Origin: Cydia pomonella | Taxonomy: Eukaryota; Arthropoda; Insecta; Lepidoptera; Tortricidae | Length of the DNA stretch: 64,000 bases | Direction of reading: 5' to 3' | NCBI RefSeq assembly: GCF_033807575.1 | Contig: NC_084723.1 | Location: 6,639,247 to 6,703,246 of the forward strand | Shown here: positions 1-11,039 of the stretch, piece by piece | Numbering within the stretch: the first letter of the stretch is position 1 | How the letters are laid out: the number at the start of each line of letters is the position of its first letter | Program-made: the position numbers and the translations under genes | The notes under the pieces: model-generated | What the model saw: the letters and a program-made list of their open reading frames with translations, nothing else | Told to the model about the DNA's origin: nothing | The model's database searches: none

Positions 1-17
1 GAAAGAAAGAAAGAAAA
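1..17. repeat. GAAA microsatellite at the window edge
   Basis: The first 17 bases are a run of GAAA units. The array may continue beyond the window. Confidence 0.8.
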
Positions 18-286
18 CCTCGATCTGTGTTAGAACTCAGTCACTTTACGTACTTGCTACTGTATCATTACTCACGACGGTTTAAATTTCTGCAGTTCAG
101 TTTTGGATCACTATATCAAACTCAAGAGCCTTAATCAATGCTCAAGCATTAAACGCATTCATGTTCAATTACGTTCTTCATCTGGCTCAACACCCGAAAT
201 TCAAACAACTGTTTTTTCCTAGAAAAAGAGAAAAACTTCCCCAAATTCTAACAAATTTTTTTGTAAAAAATATTAATTGTAACACA

Positions 287-474
287 CATTTCAATCGAAC
301 AATAGTCACAGACATACAGTATCTGTTCTCTATGTACAACTTGTCTCTCTTTTCATTTTAGCATCTATTAATAGTATTAACCATTTCAATCGGACAATGC
401 TCACACACATACAATATGTTTTCTATGTATAACTTATCTCTCTTTTCATTTTACCATCTATCATTAGGTAGATG
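287..474. repeat. 95-bp tandem duplication
   Basis: Two diverged direct copies, about 287-381 and 382-474, share the order CATTTCAATCG, CTATGTA, TCTCTCTTTTCATTTTA and CATCTAT. No coding content is seen. The rest of 18-1289 is AT-rich unique-looking sequence in which I see nothing further. Confidence 0.75.
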
Positions 475-1304
475 TAAACCATTAGGTTTTGTTATACTTT
501 TTTTTTACTTCATTTCATAAAATAAAATATTTGATACTCTGTATTATAGAATTTAACGGAGATCAAACTTAATTTCGATCTAACTTGTAATCAAGACGCT
601 GTCTTACATTTTACCCACTTATACTTTATATTCTCTTCTCACAAGGCCACTGTAAATTCTATATCTAAAAAAATCGCGTAAGTATATCTCCACACACGAC
701 AGTCGTGAAACTGCCAGCGTCGATAAAATCTATAATTCTTATCTTCATAAGAGTGTAATTTCACTAATTCATCCTTCGTTTGATTCATCTCTCCAAAATT
801 TGAGGCGTATGCTCAGGGTTATTTTAATTTCAACCATATATAAAATAAAAAAATATATGAACCATTTCAAGAGAACGAACGTTCGCTACAAACGTTCCGT
901 TTTTTTCATATTTCACTTACAGCTCTCACAAGTCACTATTGTGATTCTGTATCTCCGTTTAATCAATACATACGTATGCTTGTTGGAATTAAAAATCAAT
1001 ATAAGCTACAAATTACTTTTTTTTATTATCATTCCATCAATAACCAGTTGCATTCTCGTCATCGTACTAAATACTGTAAATATTACTTGCAATGTCACGT
1101 TAGAATATAATTTATGAACAATCAAAGAAAAGATTAGTCATCTTATTTGGACTAAAAAAAAACATCCGTCGCGTTCTCGCGACCACCATAGTCAAATCTT
1201 TAGCAACTAGTCATACAGAATTCACCATTCGCACATTCGCATTTTATAATTCGCATTTTCAATGTGTACACTTCCGTCAAAAAACAAACAATTTCATCTA
1301 ATTC

Positions 1305-1725
1305 TCAACATCCGTGACGAACCCTCACGTCAAACAAAAATAAAATATTAAGATGTACTCTCACGTACTTTAATGTTTACTTTCCTTGACGCACGCTCAC
1401 TTCACACAAAAATCAAATTTAAGATGTACTCTCACGTCAAATAACTTCTAACTACCTTGACGTATGCTCATGTCAAATAAAAAACAATTTCCTTGACGTG
1501 CTCTCACGATAAACAAAAATCAAATTTAAAACGCACGCTCACATCAAATAAAAATCAAATTTAAGACGCACTCTCTCGTCAAATAATTTTCAACTTCCTT
1601 GACGCACACTCACGTCAAGCACAAATCATATTTCAGACGAACTCTCACGTCAAAAAAATTCCTACTTCCATGACGCATGCTCACGTTAATCGATAATCAA
1701 ATTTTAGACGCACTCTCACGTCCAA
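1305..1725. repeat. Degenerate hairpin satellite with GACG / CGTC stems
   Basis: About a dozen diverged short inverted repeats are spaced 25-35 bp apart. Typical units read TTGACGCACACTCACGTCAA and TGACGAACCCTCACGTCA. The outer GACG/CGTC stems flank a small loop ending in CTC. A/T-rich spacers such as AAACAAAAATCAAATTTAA separate them. The array is clearly related in design to the better-preserved array at 3362-3797. It is not coding. Confidence 0.75.
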
Positions 1726-1740
1726 CAAAAGTTAAATAAC

Positions 1741-2739
1741 TTGATTGAACAATAGTTATTTGTACAACAAGAAAGCAAAGTTTGATATTTCTTCGAGTGC
1801 TTGTTTTGATTGTATAATAAAATACGTAAAATAGGGTGTTTTTATTAAATTTTAAACTTTTATTTCATTAATTAATTATTACGAATGAAGACTCGTAGGG
1901 TGTTTTGGAACGATGCGGTCTGACTTATTTCGGGGGTCTATTATAAACCGTCAATATACCGTTGAATTACGTATGCACTTTTTTTTGTTCAAATATTCCG
2001 AACTTGTATTAGGCCCCGCTCGTTGAAATGACATTCGACTCTAAAGGTCACTTGAATGTTATTTTGTCTCACTCGGTGAGCAAAATGTGATTGATGTGTG
2101 TGATTTTGCTCACTGTTTTTAAGCAGCAAATTACCCTTGTTCGAGCTGCTGACGTGATAAAATATTTTCATCAGTGAAACAAACAAATTCGTTATAAATT
2201 ATATTTCTTTCGCTCTTTGTTGTCTTTCACAAAACTATCATCTGGCACTGACACTGAATAGTTCTGTATACAACAAACTCTCAATACTCGCTCTCATGCT
2301 AATAAATATATTATTTATTATTGTCATACAAAAACTTGAGTTAATTTCTCTTAAGTTACCTTCGCTTATGTTAAGCTACCATAATGCTCTCTCACATTGT
2401 TATTATATATCGTGTACCTGCGTAACTTTAAATCATACTAGTAGACCATATGATTGACCAGCAATTTTACACAGACTCTGCATGAGTTTAATTATCATAA
2501 CTTCTTTCCAAGTTCTATATTGTCGTTTAATACTAAATAAGTGATTTAGAATCAATTCATTTAAATTTACACACTGTCAAAATCCATTGTCACATTATAC
2601 ATAAGTATAGTGTCATTTAACCCAATTAAATTATCTCATTAATAATAATAATAAAAAGGATTGTCTATTTCAGGCTTCTAGCCCATAACAAATCTCTTTA
2701 TGTTTCATTAAGATCTCTTAGATACGCTCATTTAAAATT
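1741..2739. other. AT-rich stretch without a recognisable gene
   Basis: Only isolated hairpin-like relics of the neighbouring arrays are seen, for example CATAATGCTCTCTCACATTG near 2390. Short open frames here lack codon structure and splice context. Confidence 0.5.
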
Positions 2740-2745
2740 ACTAGT

Positions 2746-3325
2746 ACCTGGGCGACCGAGCTCCGCTCGGCTACAACTATCCATTGCAATATGGTGGCGT
2801 ATAATAGGTGATAATCTACATAAACTTAAAAAGTAAAATGTGAACTGACAATTATTATTATTTACAATCGAATTCAACCTTACAGCACTTGTCACAGAGT
2901 AACGCCATCTATTGCCAATTTCTCTTATTACATAGCTCATTTTTTTTTACCAAACCAAACCTGTCCAAAACAATAAAAATTAAAAATTATATTTAAACTT
3001 GAACATATAAAAAAAAACAAAAGTTAGTCACCGGGCGAGATTCGAACCCGTAACACTCGTTTCTAGCCGTCCACGTCCCAACCCGCCGGACCAGACGGAC
3101 AGTGGCCAGCAACACGAAATCAGCGACCACATTCTGCGTCGAAAGAAAAACGCATGAAAACTCGAAAACACGCGCCTTCTCAAACACAAGACTAATCTAG
3201 ACCGACTGTACACCCCCAAAAACCCCCATATACCAAATTTCAGCGAAATCGCCAGAGCCGTTTCCGAGACCACAGAAAACTATATATATATACAAGAATT
3301 GCTCGTTCAAAGGTATAAGATAATG
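2746..3325 (-). mobile_element. tRNA-derived SINE-like composite, copy 1
   Basis: The left edge carries CTGGGCGACCGAGC followed by a short GAGC-CGCTC hairpin. The right edge carries AGAGCCGTTTCCGAGACC and ends ...AGGTATAAGATA. Between 3025 and 3135 the minus strand shows a tRNA-like pol III promoter: an A-box-like TGGTCCGGCGGGTTGG and a B-box-like GGGTTCGAATCTC. The same left and right edges recur at 25548-25711 in a shorter copy without the tRNA part. Open frames inside are incidental. Confidence 0.65.
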
Positions 3326-3361
3326 CAACGTCACAACGTTATGTCAAACTATCATCTTCTA

Positions 3362-3797
3362 ATTTACATACGCTCATGTAAATTTACCATAATGTACGCT
3401 CACATTATGAAGAACTATCATCATCTAATTTACTTACACTCAAGTAAATTTACATAATGTACGCTCACATTATGAAAAACTATCATCATCCAATTTACAT
3501 ACGCTCATGTAAATTTACCATAATGTACGCTCACATTATGAAAAACTATCATCATCCAATTTACATACGCTCATGTAAATTTACCGTAATGTACGCTCAC
3601 ATTATGAAGTACTATCATCTAATTTACATACGCTCATGTAAATTTACCGTAATGTACGCTCACATTATGAAGTACTATCATCCAATTTACATACGCTCAT
3701 GTAAATTTACCATAATGTACGCTCTCATTATGAAGTACTATCATCTAATTTACATACGCTCATGTAAATTTACCATAATGTACGCTCACATTATGAA
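3362..3797. repeat. Hairpin satellite with conserved ACGCTC loop, 66/63-bp unit
   Basis: Seven tandem units each hold two perfect or near-perfect palindromes, ATTTACATACGCTCATGTAAAT-type and CATAATGTACGCTCACATTATG-type. Both have 8-bp stems and the same six-base loop ACGCTC. The unit is 66 bp in the early copies and 63 bp later. In the unit near 3430 the stem has changed on both sides together (ACTT / AAGT), so pairing is kept. Because the unit length is a multiple of three, a repetitive 127-codon frame (3457-3840) stays open by chance. Confidence 0.9.
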
Positions 3798-3840
3798 TCT
3801 GCTATTCTATTTATCTCATCTTTCACGTCCAAACTCTTAA

Positions 3841-5205
3841 TATTACCCTCTTAATATTACTCATGTTATTAAAACTACATAAGTATATACTACACAAAAC
3901 GCTTGTTTACGTTGTTGTACACTAGCTTACTTTAAATAAGTATCTGTATTTACTTATATTTTTATGCTAGCCCGCTTTCAACTGTAAGGCTTTCATTAGC
4001 ATAAATAAACTATGAGTCTCATACAATTTTAGCTAAATTGGAGTAAAATTTACAGATAACAAGTGTAACACTGTCACCTGTATAACACTGTCACTGCCAC
4101 GATTAAACGTAGGTATTTATTTCGACAAAAATATGTCTATAAATAGGTACTTATTATTTCGCATTTTAGTGCTGTCCAACGAGGTATTCTATTTTACTAC
4201 TACCAATTCACTGATTTCGTATAGATTTAACTAAAACTGCTGCATTTAACATAAATCATGACGTGTACAACAATGAAATACATAAATGCTTTTAAAAATT
4301 CTTATCAAAGAAAAAAAATATATAGGAAAGCATAACCTACTCCATGTGTGAAAATGACAAAACTAATTTATTTCTGGTCATGATGCCTCATATACTGATG
4401 TCTTAAAGGAACTTTGATTATCATAATATATATTTAATTAACTTTCTTGGGCCATCATATGATTTACAACAATCATTTAATATTATCTGTCTAAATTATC
4501 ATAAATTCATTATCTATCACAATAAACTACCAGCCAATTTATTGTTTTCAGTTGCTTGCAAAGAAGTGGTAAGATATACTTCTTAATGACTATTTTTACT
4601 CACGAGTTTTAAAGCTAGCTGCAACTTCATCATGCATTTTTTTAAATTGCTAATACATATAATAGTTACTTACAAGCAGTCGCCAAAAACATATATCTGA
4701 AGCATGTAAATCGTCCTAAACTCATGAAATAAAATACTTTTTATTTCTATAACTTACGTTTCATAAAACTTAGGAATCAAAATAAATCTCAAAATCCCAA
4801 TGTGGGTTAGTGGTACGTTAACACTTCTGATTATAGTGCTTCTTATTGCATGGTTACCCTAAACTATTACTACTACAGCAATCGGGATACTTGCAGGTAC
4901 TCTGACCTAACCAGTTCATTACGATGCTTCCTCTTTGACAGCCTCAACCCAAGTGAACGAGCCTGTCCAACATTTACCGTGTCCCCACCACCTGCTAAAA
5001 CTACCGTGTTTTGACATAATGTTAAATCGTGTTCAGTATAATGTTATTTTTCCAACTACCCCTGTATTAATCGGGGTAACATAATAATGTTGTCACGGTA
5101 TAATTATTATTTAACTGCTATCTTAAATGTAAACATAAATAAATCATGACATTTGAAAAGTCTTCAGTTATAAAATAATAAATAAATAAACATTATACGA
5201 CATTA
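3841..5205. other. AT-rich intergenic sequence
   Basis: No open frame with coding character, no long inverted repeat and no SINE signature is recognised. A slightly GC-richer patch at 4900-5030 has no interpretable feature. Confidence 0.45.
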
Positions 5206-5211
5206 TTACCC

Positions 5212-5430
5212 AAATTGACTAAGTCCCACAGTAAGCTCAATAAGGCTTGTGTTGAGGGAACTTAGACAACGATATATATAATATATAAATATTTATAAAT
5301 ACATAGAAAACACCCATGACTCAGGAACAAATATACATGCTCATCACACGAATAAATTCCCTTAACAGGATTTGAACCCGGGACCATCAGCTTCGTAGGC
5401 AGGGTCACTACCCACTAGGCCAAACCGGTA
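5212..5430 (-). mobile_element. Lepidopteran tRNA-derived SINE, copy 1 of 3
   Basis: The minus strand starts ACCGGTTTGGCCTAGTGGG (A-box region), followed 30-40 bp later by CCCGGGTTCAAATCCTG (B-box). After that come TGATGAGCATG, a CATGGGTGTTTTCTATG segment and an AT-rich tail. The same order recurs at 24985-25245 and 42225-42450. It is a SINE rather than a tRNA gene because no cloverleaf can be closed. Confidence 0.8.
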
Positions 5431-5552
5431 CTCAATTAAAAACATAAAAAAGGCCTTGTATTCATTTGATATCAACCGTTCGAGTGAACAAACGTCTACC
5501 TCGAAAAACATAAATCGTTTCTTTATATGCCTTTCTATCGCTCCTGCGCAGT

Positions 5553-5672
5553 GTTAGCCGACAGTTAATTAGAATTGACCCTTAACCATTACAAATTGAA
5601 CCATAAACTATAACCGTCCGTTACGGTTTACAGTTCCATTTGTAATGGTTATTGGTCAATGGTAATAAAAAA
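5553..5672. mobile_element. Truncated hAT-type MITE (relative of 43191-43329)
   Basis: The segment begins CAGTGTTAGCCG and contains the inverted pair CCATTACAAATTGAACC and TACAGTTCCATTTGTAATGG, the same design as the complete MITE at 43191-43329. The right terminus is missing. Confidence 0.65.
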
Positions 5673-5675
5673 GCG

Positions 5676-6072
5676 GACTAGTGGGAGTCGGACTCGTCCA
5701 TCGAGGTTTCCGTACAAATTTAAATATTTTTTTTACTTCTTAAATAATTATAGTTTTGAGATTTTTTTTCCTGTACTCGTAGTTAAAGACGATATTACTT
5801 GCCAAATTTCATAGTCGTAAGTCAACGGAAAGTACGCTATTAATTTTGATTACCTTGAGAGTGTCGAATATACGTTTTTTGCAGCATAAACAGCCGTATC
5901 TTTGTTTGGTTACTTAAAAGTTTGATTTCACAGCTTGAAAGGGCTTGAAGGATGGTTTTAATTTCGACTCCATACCTCCAAGATAAAGGGTCTTGGCAGA
6001 CAGACGAACGGACAACAAAGTGATCCTATAAGGGCTCCGTTTTTTTTCATTTTGAGGTACGGAATCCTAATA
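5676..6072 (-). mobile_element. AGGGTTCCGTACC retroposon, copy 1 (reverse)
   Basis: In reverse orientation it shows the family hallmarks: GGTACGGAATCC at the 6060 end, a CAGACAGACGAACGGAC stretch, TCCTATAAGGGCTCCG, and GAGTCGGACTCG at the 5690 end. Other copies lie at 22018-22349, 40436-40541, 56816-56892 and 60957-61700. Confidence 0.75.
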
Positions 6073-6261
6073 ATGTATCAGGATCCAGATGCTACGAAAA
6101 GTCACGTGAATATTTACATAAATTATTTTATTTACATTTTGATTGGCCTTTTCTATCATTGAATGCCATTTTGGTTAGGCCCGCAGGTTAGACTAGCTAA
6201 TCGATTGTGACCCTGCCCGCATAGCTAATGATTCCGGGTTATCACTGTTATCAGTAAATGA

Positions 6262-6720
6262 GGGCTCCTAGCCAAGATGACTATCGTACATCGACAAACG
6301 CCGATCGATAAGAATAGATCGGGATGAGAGATGCAACGACAACGTTATCATTTCTATACATTATTTCAGTTTCTATTGGCGTCAATTATTGTTATTTTAC
6401 TACCCCCTATCATGGTTCCATTTTTATCACTTGTCACTATGCCCGTCACCTTCGCGCTTACATACTTGTTAGAACGTGACAGGCATGGTGACAAATGATA
6501 AAGAGCCGACCATCTTAGCCTTAAGGATACACAATATCGTGATGATAATGTACATTGAATCCTAAACGAAGCGAAGAATTCTATAAAAGAATCCCAAGAG
6601 TAGCGAGGGATTCTAAAGTAGACTCCTGAGCGTAGTGGAGGATTGAAGTGTGTTGCGCCAAAGATGGAAATAACCATGTGCCACATACTGCTTTTCACAT
6701 CACCTCTGAGGAAATTATGA
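6262..6720 (-). mobile_element. MITE-like repeat with internal palindrome (copy 1)
   Basis: The flank around 6275-6350 (GCCAAGATGACTATCGTAC) and the palindrome 6405-6516 recur, with the palindrome in opposite orientation, at 18668-19150. The palindrome pairs TCTTTATCATTTGTCACCAT with ATTTTTATCACTTGTCACTAT-like arms. The minus-strand open frame at 6366-6698 is incidental to it. Confidence 0.65.
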
Positions 6721-7424
6721 TGTGTAAAAAATATAAAAATAGTGTCCTAGAACAGAATAGTGTTATTTTGATCCCATCTAACAGGAAAGAAAAGTGCCTT
6801 TTTGATTCCTTCTAGCAGGGATGAAAAAACCCTTTTCCGAATTGCTGATATGGAAACATATATTGTAGGACAGCCAAATTAAAATAGATTAGGATTATTT
6901 TATTTTGCAATGCAAGATAAAATATCGATCCATTTAAAAAATAGGCCTTGTTAAGTAATTCACAATCACCAAAATATTTGTCAATTTTTCTAATAAAGAC
7001 TGGCAGGACATTAACAGAATAGAGTAGAAGCGTTTATTTGCAAGAATACGTAGGTATAAGTGTTACATTAAATATTGTCACAGTATTCAGCCGAAACAGC
7101 ATGCAAATATTAAAATATACTTATAATCTATAACAAAATAGATACCTTTTCAGGGACGCTTTTAAAATTACACGGTAATATGAATGAAAGCGTTTTGCCC
7201 CTAAGCTCAGCTCCTAAGTAATTTTGTAAGCGTCGTAAATTTTGTCTACTTTTTGTAAAAATATCAAAACAGATCGCTTATTATTTATATAAAAAGCTAT
7301 TTGCTTAACTACCTAGTTCCGTCGGTATTTTAAATAGCAAACAAAATAAAATTACATTTAACAGAAGTACCTGCCACCCTGGAATACTCCTCCAATTAGA
7401 AATATATTTCTTTTTTTATACTAC
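6721..7424. other. AT-rich intergenic sequence
   Basis: I see no gene or clear repeat. The fragment at 7366-7400 (CCTGCCACCCTGGAATACT) resembles 40880-40910 and is probably repeat debris. Confidence 0.4.
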
Positions 7425-7522
7425 GTCGGTGGCAAACAAGCATATGGCCCGCCTGATGGTAAGCAGTATCCGTAGCCTATGGACGCCTGCAACTCCAGAG
7501 TTGTTACATGCGTGTTATAATG
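7425..7522 (+). mobile_element. Fragment of the GGCAAACAAGCAT interspersed repeat
   Basis: The order GTGGCAAACAAGCATATGG, CCGCCTGATGGTAAGCAGT, CCTGCAACTCCAGAG and TTACATGCG matches, in reverse, the pieces inside both TTAA elements (16805-16942 and 30483-30602). It is a familiar dispersed moth repeat. The 71-codon open frame over it is not a gene. Confidence 0.75.
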
Positions 7523-8009
7523 GTAATAAAAAAGCGGACTGCAATTCAGCAACAAGCTACAATTTTTATTACCATTATAAGCAGGCGTCTCTATCTCACA
7601 ATAAAATATTGCGCATGAAAAAATATATTATTAAAACACTATAGATGCCAATGAAGCCCATTTCATTTCTGTAAAATTTATGTTGGGTCTTAGTAATAAG
7701 TATAACGAAGATATCAGAATTTTAAAAATAAACCTGTTTAAGTGAATCATATTACCTGCTTAATACTGGCTTAATAAACACAAGCAATACATTTTATTGA
7801 ACTCTAGACGTTATTTTAAAATAAATTTTAGATGTCTATAATCATCGCTCCTTGAAAACCATAGTTTCGTTATTTTTTTTTTTTTAATTTCACCTACGAA
7901 AAATCTAAGCGATAGAAAATAATTTATTTACACTTACATAATTTTTAAACTCCTACTTAGTTTGAAATCTGCAATCAAAATCAAATTCACTATTTTAAAA
8001 AAAACTTAC

Positions 8010-8200
8010 CATAAAACTCCGAGACACAAACAATTTTCACATCACTACACTTCACAACACTGTCATGCGAAACTCAAAACAGTACTTAAATCTTTCTCAT
8101 AAGGTCGCGCACAGACGTCCAGACGACGCAACGAGCGGGCTGCTACTGGCCGGTTCGTACTGCAGACAGAATATTGCTAACGCTCACCGACCGTAGGTGA
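8010..8200 (-). promoter_or_regulatory. Candidate promoter and first exon of a minus-strand gene
   Basis: A GC-rich patch (about 8105-8165) in AT-rich DNA is followed, on the minus strand, by a short transcript-like stretch. It ends TTTTATG|GTAAGTTTTTT, a consensus splice donor at 8009-8008, with an ATG directly before the donor. This is what a short first exon looks like. No downstream exon was found in 1-8000, so the gene, if real, continues beyond the window or is cryptic. Confidence 0.3.
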
Positions 8201-8209
8201 TTCCAAAGC

Positions 8210-8890
8210 TCATATAAACCAATATAACTGCTATATGGTAATTTATGCAACCTGGAGAAAGCGTTTAAATTGGTTACCTGATTTTTTTAGCTAGGTAAGT
8301 GGTTATAATAAAGCCCCTTGGCGCAGAATGCATTCGCGGCTTTTCGGAGAAATGGCTGAATGCTGCTCCTTAGCTTTTCATGTGGTAATTACTAATTAGT
8401 TTGTGGTTATTGGTAATTAGGCCTGTGAATTGCTTTTGCTGCTTGATGGTTATGGTTTATGGCAGAACAACATGAATTATAATTTGATATGGAAAATAGG
8501 TTAAATTATAAATTACAAATGCACCTTAGCTTCGTTCTTTCAATTTGATGCGAAACGATAAAATTTTATTAGAAACCAAACGTGCTACCAAAATTGCTAA
8601 TACATAAATATAGAAAAGAGAAGAAGAAATAAATTACATAGTACATAAAAAAGCAGAAATCCGTGGCGCTGATTCTGTGGGGGCCTGACTTAAAACTATG
8701 ACTGGCGACTCGTAAATACGCCGACAACACAGAAAACAACATAAAATACCTACATTATTTACTATACTTCATACCATAAAAGATACACTTAGGTAACTTC
8801 ATATAAGCACCATAGCACGCATTAAGCATTTCCTCCATCTAGTTATTTTTTGCAGACAAATAAAACTATCAGCCTGGTTCGAACTTTAAG
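8210..8890. other. AT-rich intergenic sequence
   Basis: No gene, hairpin array or SINE box is recognised here. Confidence 0.4.
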
Positions 8891-8891
8891 A

Positions 8892-9164
8892 TGGGAGTTT
8901 TCAGATAATAGTGCACGCAATTAGCGTAAGTTGTTAAGAAAAGTTGATCCCTGTCAGTTTTTTAACGACAATTAAGCATGAAATGTTTATGGGAATCAAC
9001 TTTTTGCCTTTTTACATTGGAATATCGCTTATTGTTTATGAAATGAACACCAAAACCAAATTTTAATTGAAATTTAATGCTTAATTATCGTTACACAACG
9101 GACAGTGATTAACTTTTCTTAACAACCCACGCTAATTGGGTACACTATTTTCTGAAAACTCCCA
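8892..9164. mobile_element. MITE with approximately 105-bp terminal inverted repeats
   Basis: The left arm starts TGGGAGTTTTCAGATAATAG and the right arm ends CTATTTTCTGAAAACTCCCA. Pairing continues inward through AATTAGCGT, GTTGTTAAGAAAAGTT and TAATTAAGCAT for about 105 bp per side, leaving roughly 60 bp in the centre. I could not identify a target-site duplication. No coding capacity. Confidence 0.8.
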
Positions 9165-9419
9165 GGTACGTCAAATGGGCTATGCATTTCTATTGTATCT
9201 TTTAGAAATATGTTAAAGTTGTTGGTTTTCCATGTGTGTAATAAAAATAAATAAATATTAGGTAGCACTTTTGACACTGCCATATCCGATTTATATTGTA
9301 TCTACACGTAATATATGACGTATCTTAAAGTTCGCATCGGGATCGGGCCGTATGTTTGCTACGAACTCTACGACGTAGATTCTACGCTGTAGAATGCAGT
9401 TGACGCGGCATTTTACGTA

Positions 9420-9570
9420 TATCCTCCAATTTAGGAGGGATTTAAATCTTCTCGGGCAGAGGTGGAGGGTTAGAGCCGGTGTAGCTTTATTTGACGTTCA
9501 TAAGCGCATTGTATTATATTCCTAAATGAAAAATAAATTATCTTTATCTTTAAATGCTTTTTAAGTAAAT
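9420..9570 (+). mobile_element. 3' end of a retroposon with TATCTTTA-type tail
   Basis: TTTGACGTTCATAAGCGCATT followed by an AATAAA-containing stretch and a TTATCTTTATCTTTAAA tail at 9535-9556 resembles common moth LINE 3' ends. No coding part is preserved upstream. Confidence 0.5.
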
Positions 9571-9962
9571 TTTGAGTAGTCTCCTAGTGCCAACAACTCT
9601 TTGCCGTTGTATTTAGGCAGTTACGGCCATGTGAGCTTACGGCATATTACGCAGAAAGGTTATCAAAGGCACTCCTGTCAAAACAACGCAATTGGATATT
9701 GCGCCTGTCAACCGAACAACCGACAAGTCCAACAACATGCTACCACAGAGGGCCTGCCGCGAACACCGTAGCGATCTTTCTATTTTACTCCAATTAAGGC
9801 GTAATTAGAGTGACAGAGATGGTTGCTCGAAATTTACAAACTTCGATTTTCGCGGTTAGCCCAGGGTAATTAATAATCCCCACGCGGGTTGCCCACCTTG
9901 TCGTGGTGGAGGGGCTTAGTAGCCGTGGCTTGGACACCCACGGTGAAGCGAAGAGGCAACCA

Positions 9963-10105
9963 GCCCGCGTAGCCAACGTGCATATCGTTCACGCTCCGTA
10001 GCGAACGAAACGCAACTGTCACAGTCGCACTACTATGGAAGAGTGATAGAGTGAGATGACTACGCTACGCTACGGAGCGTTAACGATTGTAACGTTGGCT
10101 ACGCG
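9963..10105. mobile_element. MITE nested in the retrotransposon 5' UTR
   Basis: The left arm CCCGCGTAGCCAACGT...CACGCTCCGTAGCG pairs with the right arm CGCTACGGAGCGTTAACG...ACGTTGGCTACGCGG. No coding content. Confidence 0.75.
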
Positions 10106-10196
10106 GCCAGGGCCGGCCTGTTTGAGGTGCGGGCTGGCCCGAGGAGGACGCTCCAAGTGGGTTTGGTAAGCCCGTTTGTGACGCGTTGGAAGTGGA

Positions 10197-10408
10197 CCGT
10201 CGAGGAAGAGGAGTGTAGGTGTTGTGGTTCTCCCTATCCTCGACGGCCGAGGTGGGATCGCAGGGGAAGAGGCGTGATGGTATTACGATGCGACACTCTC
10301 CCTATCCCCTGCGACCTTGGCGGGGCCATTCCACTGTAGCGGCGTTGGTGGGGCTGCAGAAGAAGAGGAGTGTCGGTGTTACGGTGTGCCTCCCTGTCCT
10401 CTGCAGCC
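10197..10408 (+). repeat. Three tandem RNA-hairpin units with variable stems
   Basis: Perfect stems are CCGTCGAGGA / TCCTCGACGG (10197-10206 with 10237-10246), TCGCAGGGGA / TCCCCTGCGA (10258-10267 with 10305-10314), and GGCTGCAGA / TCTGCAGCC (10352-10360 with 10400-10408). The loops are alike: GAAGAGGAGTGT..., GTGTT/TATTACG, then CTCCCT(A/G)TCC. The loop is conserved while each stem differs but pairs perfectly. Confidence 0.75.
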
Positions 10409-10807
10409 GAGTTGTGGTTTGTGGCAGAACCATGGACCTCATCTGTCGCCGGGCGCTGGGGAGTTTGCTGGCGTGTGGCGGGCTCGGGGGGGTCCGCTAC
10501 ACTGCAGGACGGAGGCCGAGGAGGAAGGCGCGTCAAACCATCTGGCGCGCCTAGCGTGAAGGGCCTTCGGGCTTTAGTGAAGGAGCCGCTCGTGGGCGGT
10601 TGCCGCCGGTGGGGTCGCGGATGAGTACGCAAGCGTTCCTGTAACCCCGCGGCGAGGCGGCATTACGGGGGGTTTTTAGTGGGTATACCGTGGGTCTCAT
10701 TAGCCTAGACGCTAAGTAATTAAGAATAACGATGTCCATAATTCTCAATGTGTAAAGTTTATACAGTATGTTTTTTAACTAAAACCATTTACTCAAACCC
10801 GTTAATA

Positions 10808-11027
10808 CTGAGCAACTTTTATTATGAGGCCAACCCTGAAATCACGAAAAAAAAATTCCCCATAGGAAATGTCTACGCCAGACCAGCCAAAATGTACGAA
10901 ATTGCCAAATTACTGCGCCAGACCAGCCAAAATGAACGAAATTGCCAAATTACTGCGCTAGACCAGCCAAAATAGCCAAATTTAATTTCGTGATTTTGGG
11001 GTTGTTCTTATAGTAAAAGTTACTCAG
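10808..11027. mobile_element. TA-flanked MITE with internal 41-bp tandem units
   Basis: Inverted termini of about 43 bp run inward from CTGAGCAACTTTTATTATGA and from the reverse of GTAAAAGTTACTCAG. The next segment, CCTGAAATCACGAAA / TTTCGTGATTTTGGGG, also pairs. Both sides are flanked by TA, as expected for Tc1/mariner-type insertion. The core holds three direct copies of CCAGCCAAAATG...GCCAAATTACTGCGC. Confidence 0.75.
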
Positions 11028-11039
11028 TACGACCTAAAC

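Larger units (their letters stand above)
9880..10710 (+). mobile_element. GC-rich 5' UTR fragment of a non-LTR retrotransposon
   Basis: A strongly GC-rich island starts near GCGGGTTGCCCACCTTGTCG and GGAGGGGCTTAGTAGCCG, motifs I associate with 5' UTRs of lepidopteran non-LTR elements. It ends GGTTTTTAGTGGGTATACCG. It is interrupted by a MITE at 9963-10105 and contains three structured hairpins (10197-10408). Overlapping open frames on both strands reflect GC content. No reverse-transcriptase ORF follows, so this is a fragment. Confidence 0.55.

Noticed and set aside
3457..3840. 127-codon open frame with a repeating 21-22-residue peptide
   Set aside because: It is the hairpin satellite read in one frame. 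The 66- and 63-bp units are multiples of three, so the frame stays open by chance. There is no start context, splice site or homology.
5330..5430. Possible tRNA gene (also 25190-25245, 42380-42450, 60865-60950)
   Set aside because: A- and B-box-like motifs are present but no acceptor stem or cloverleaf can be formed, and the flanks repeat between copies. These are tRNA-derived SINEs.
10127..10632. Overlapping frames of 70-132 codons on both strands
   Set aside because: GC-rich retrotransposon 5' UTR with structured hairpins. Frames on both strands are equally open and none shows homology.
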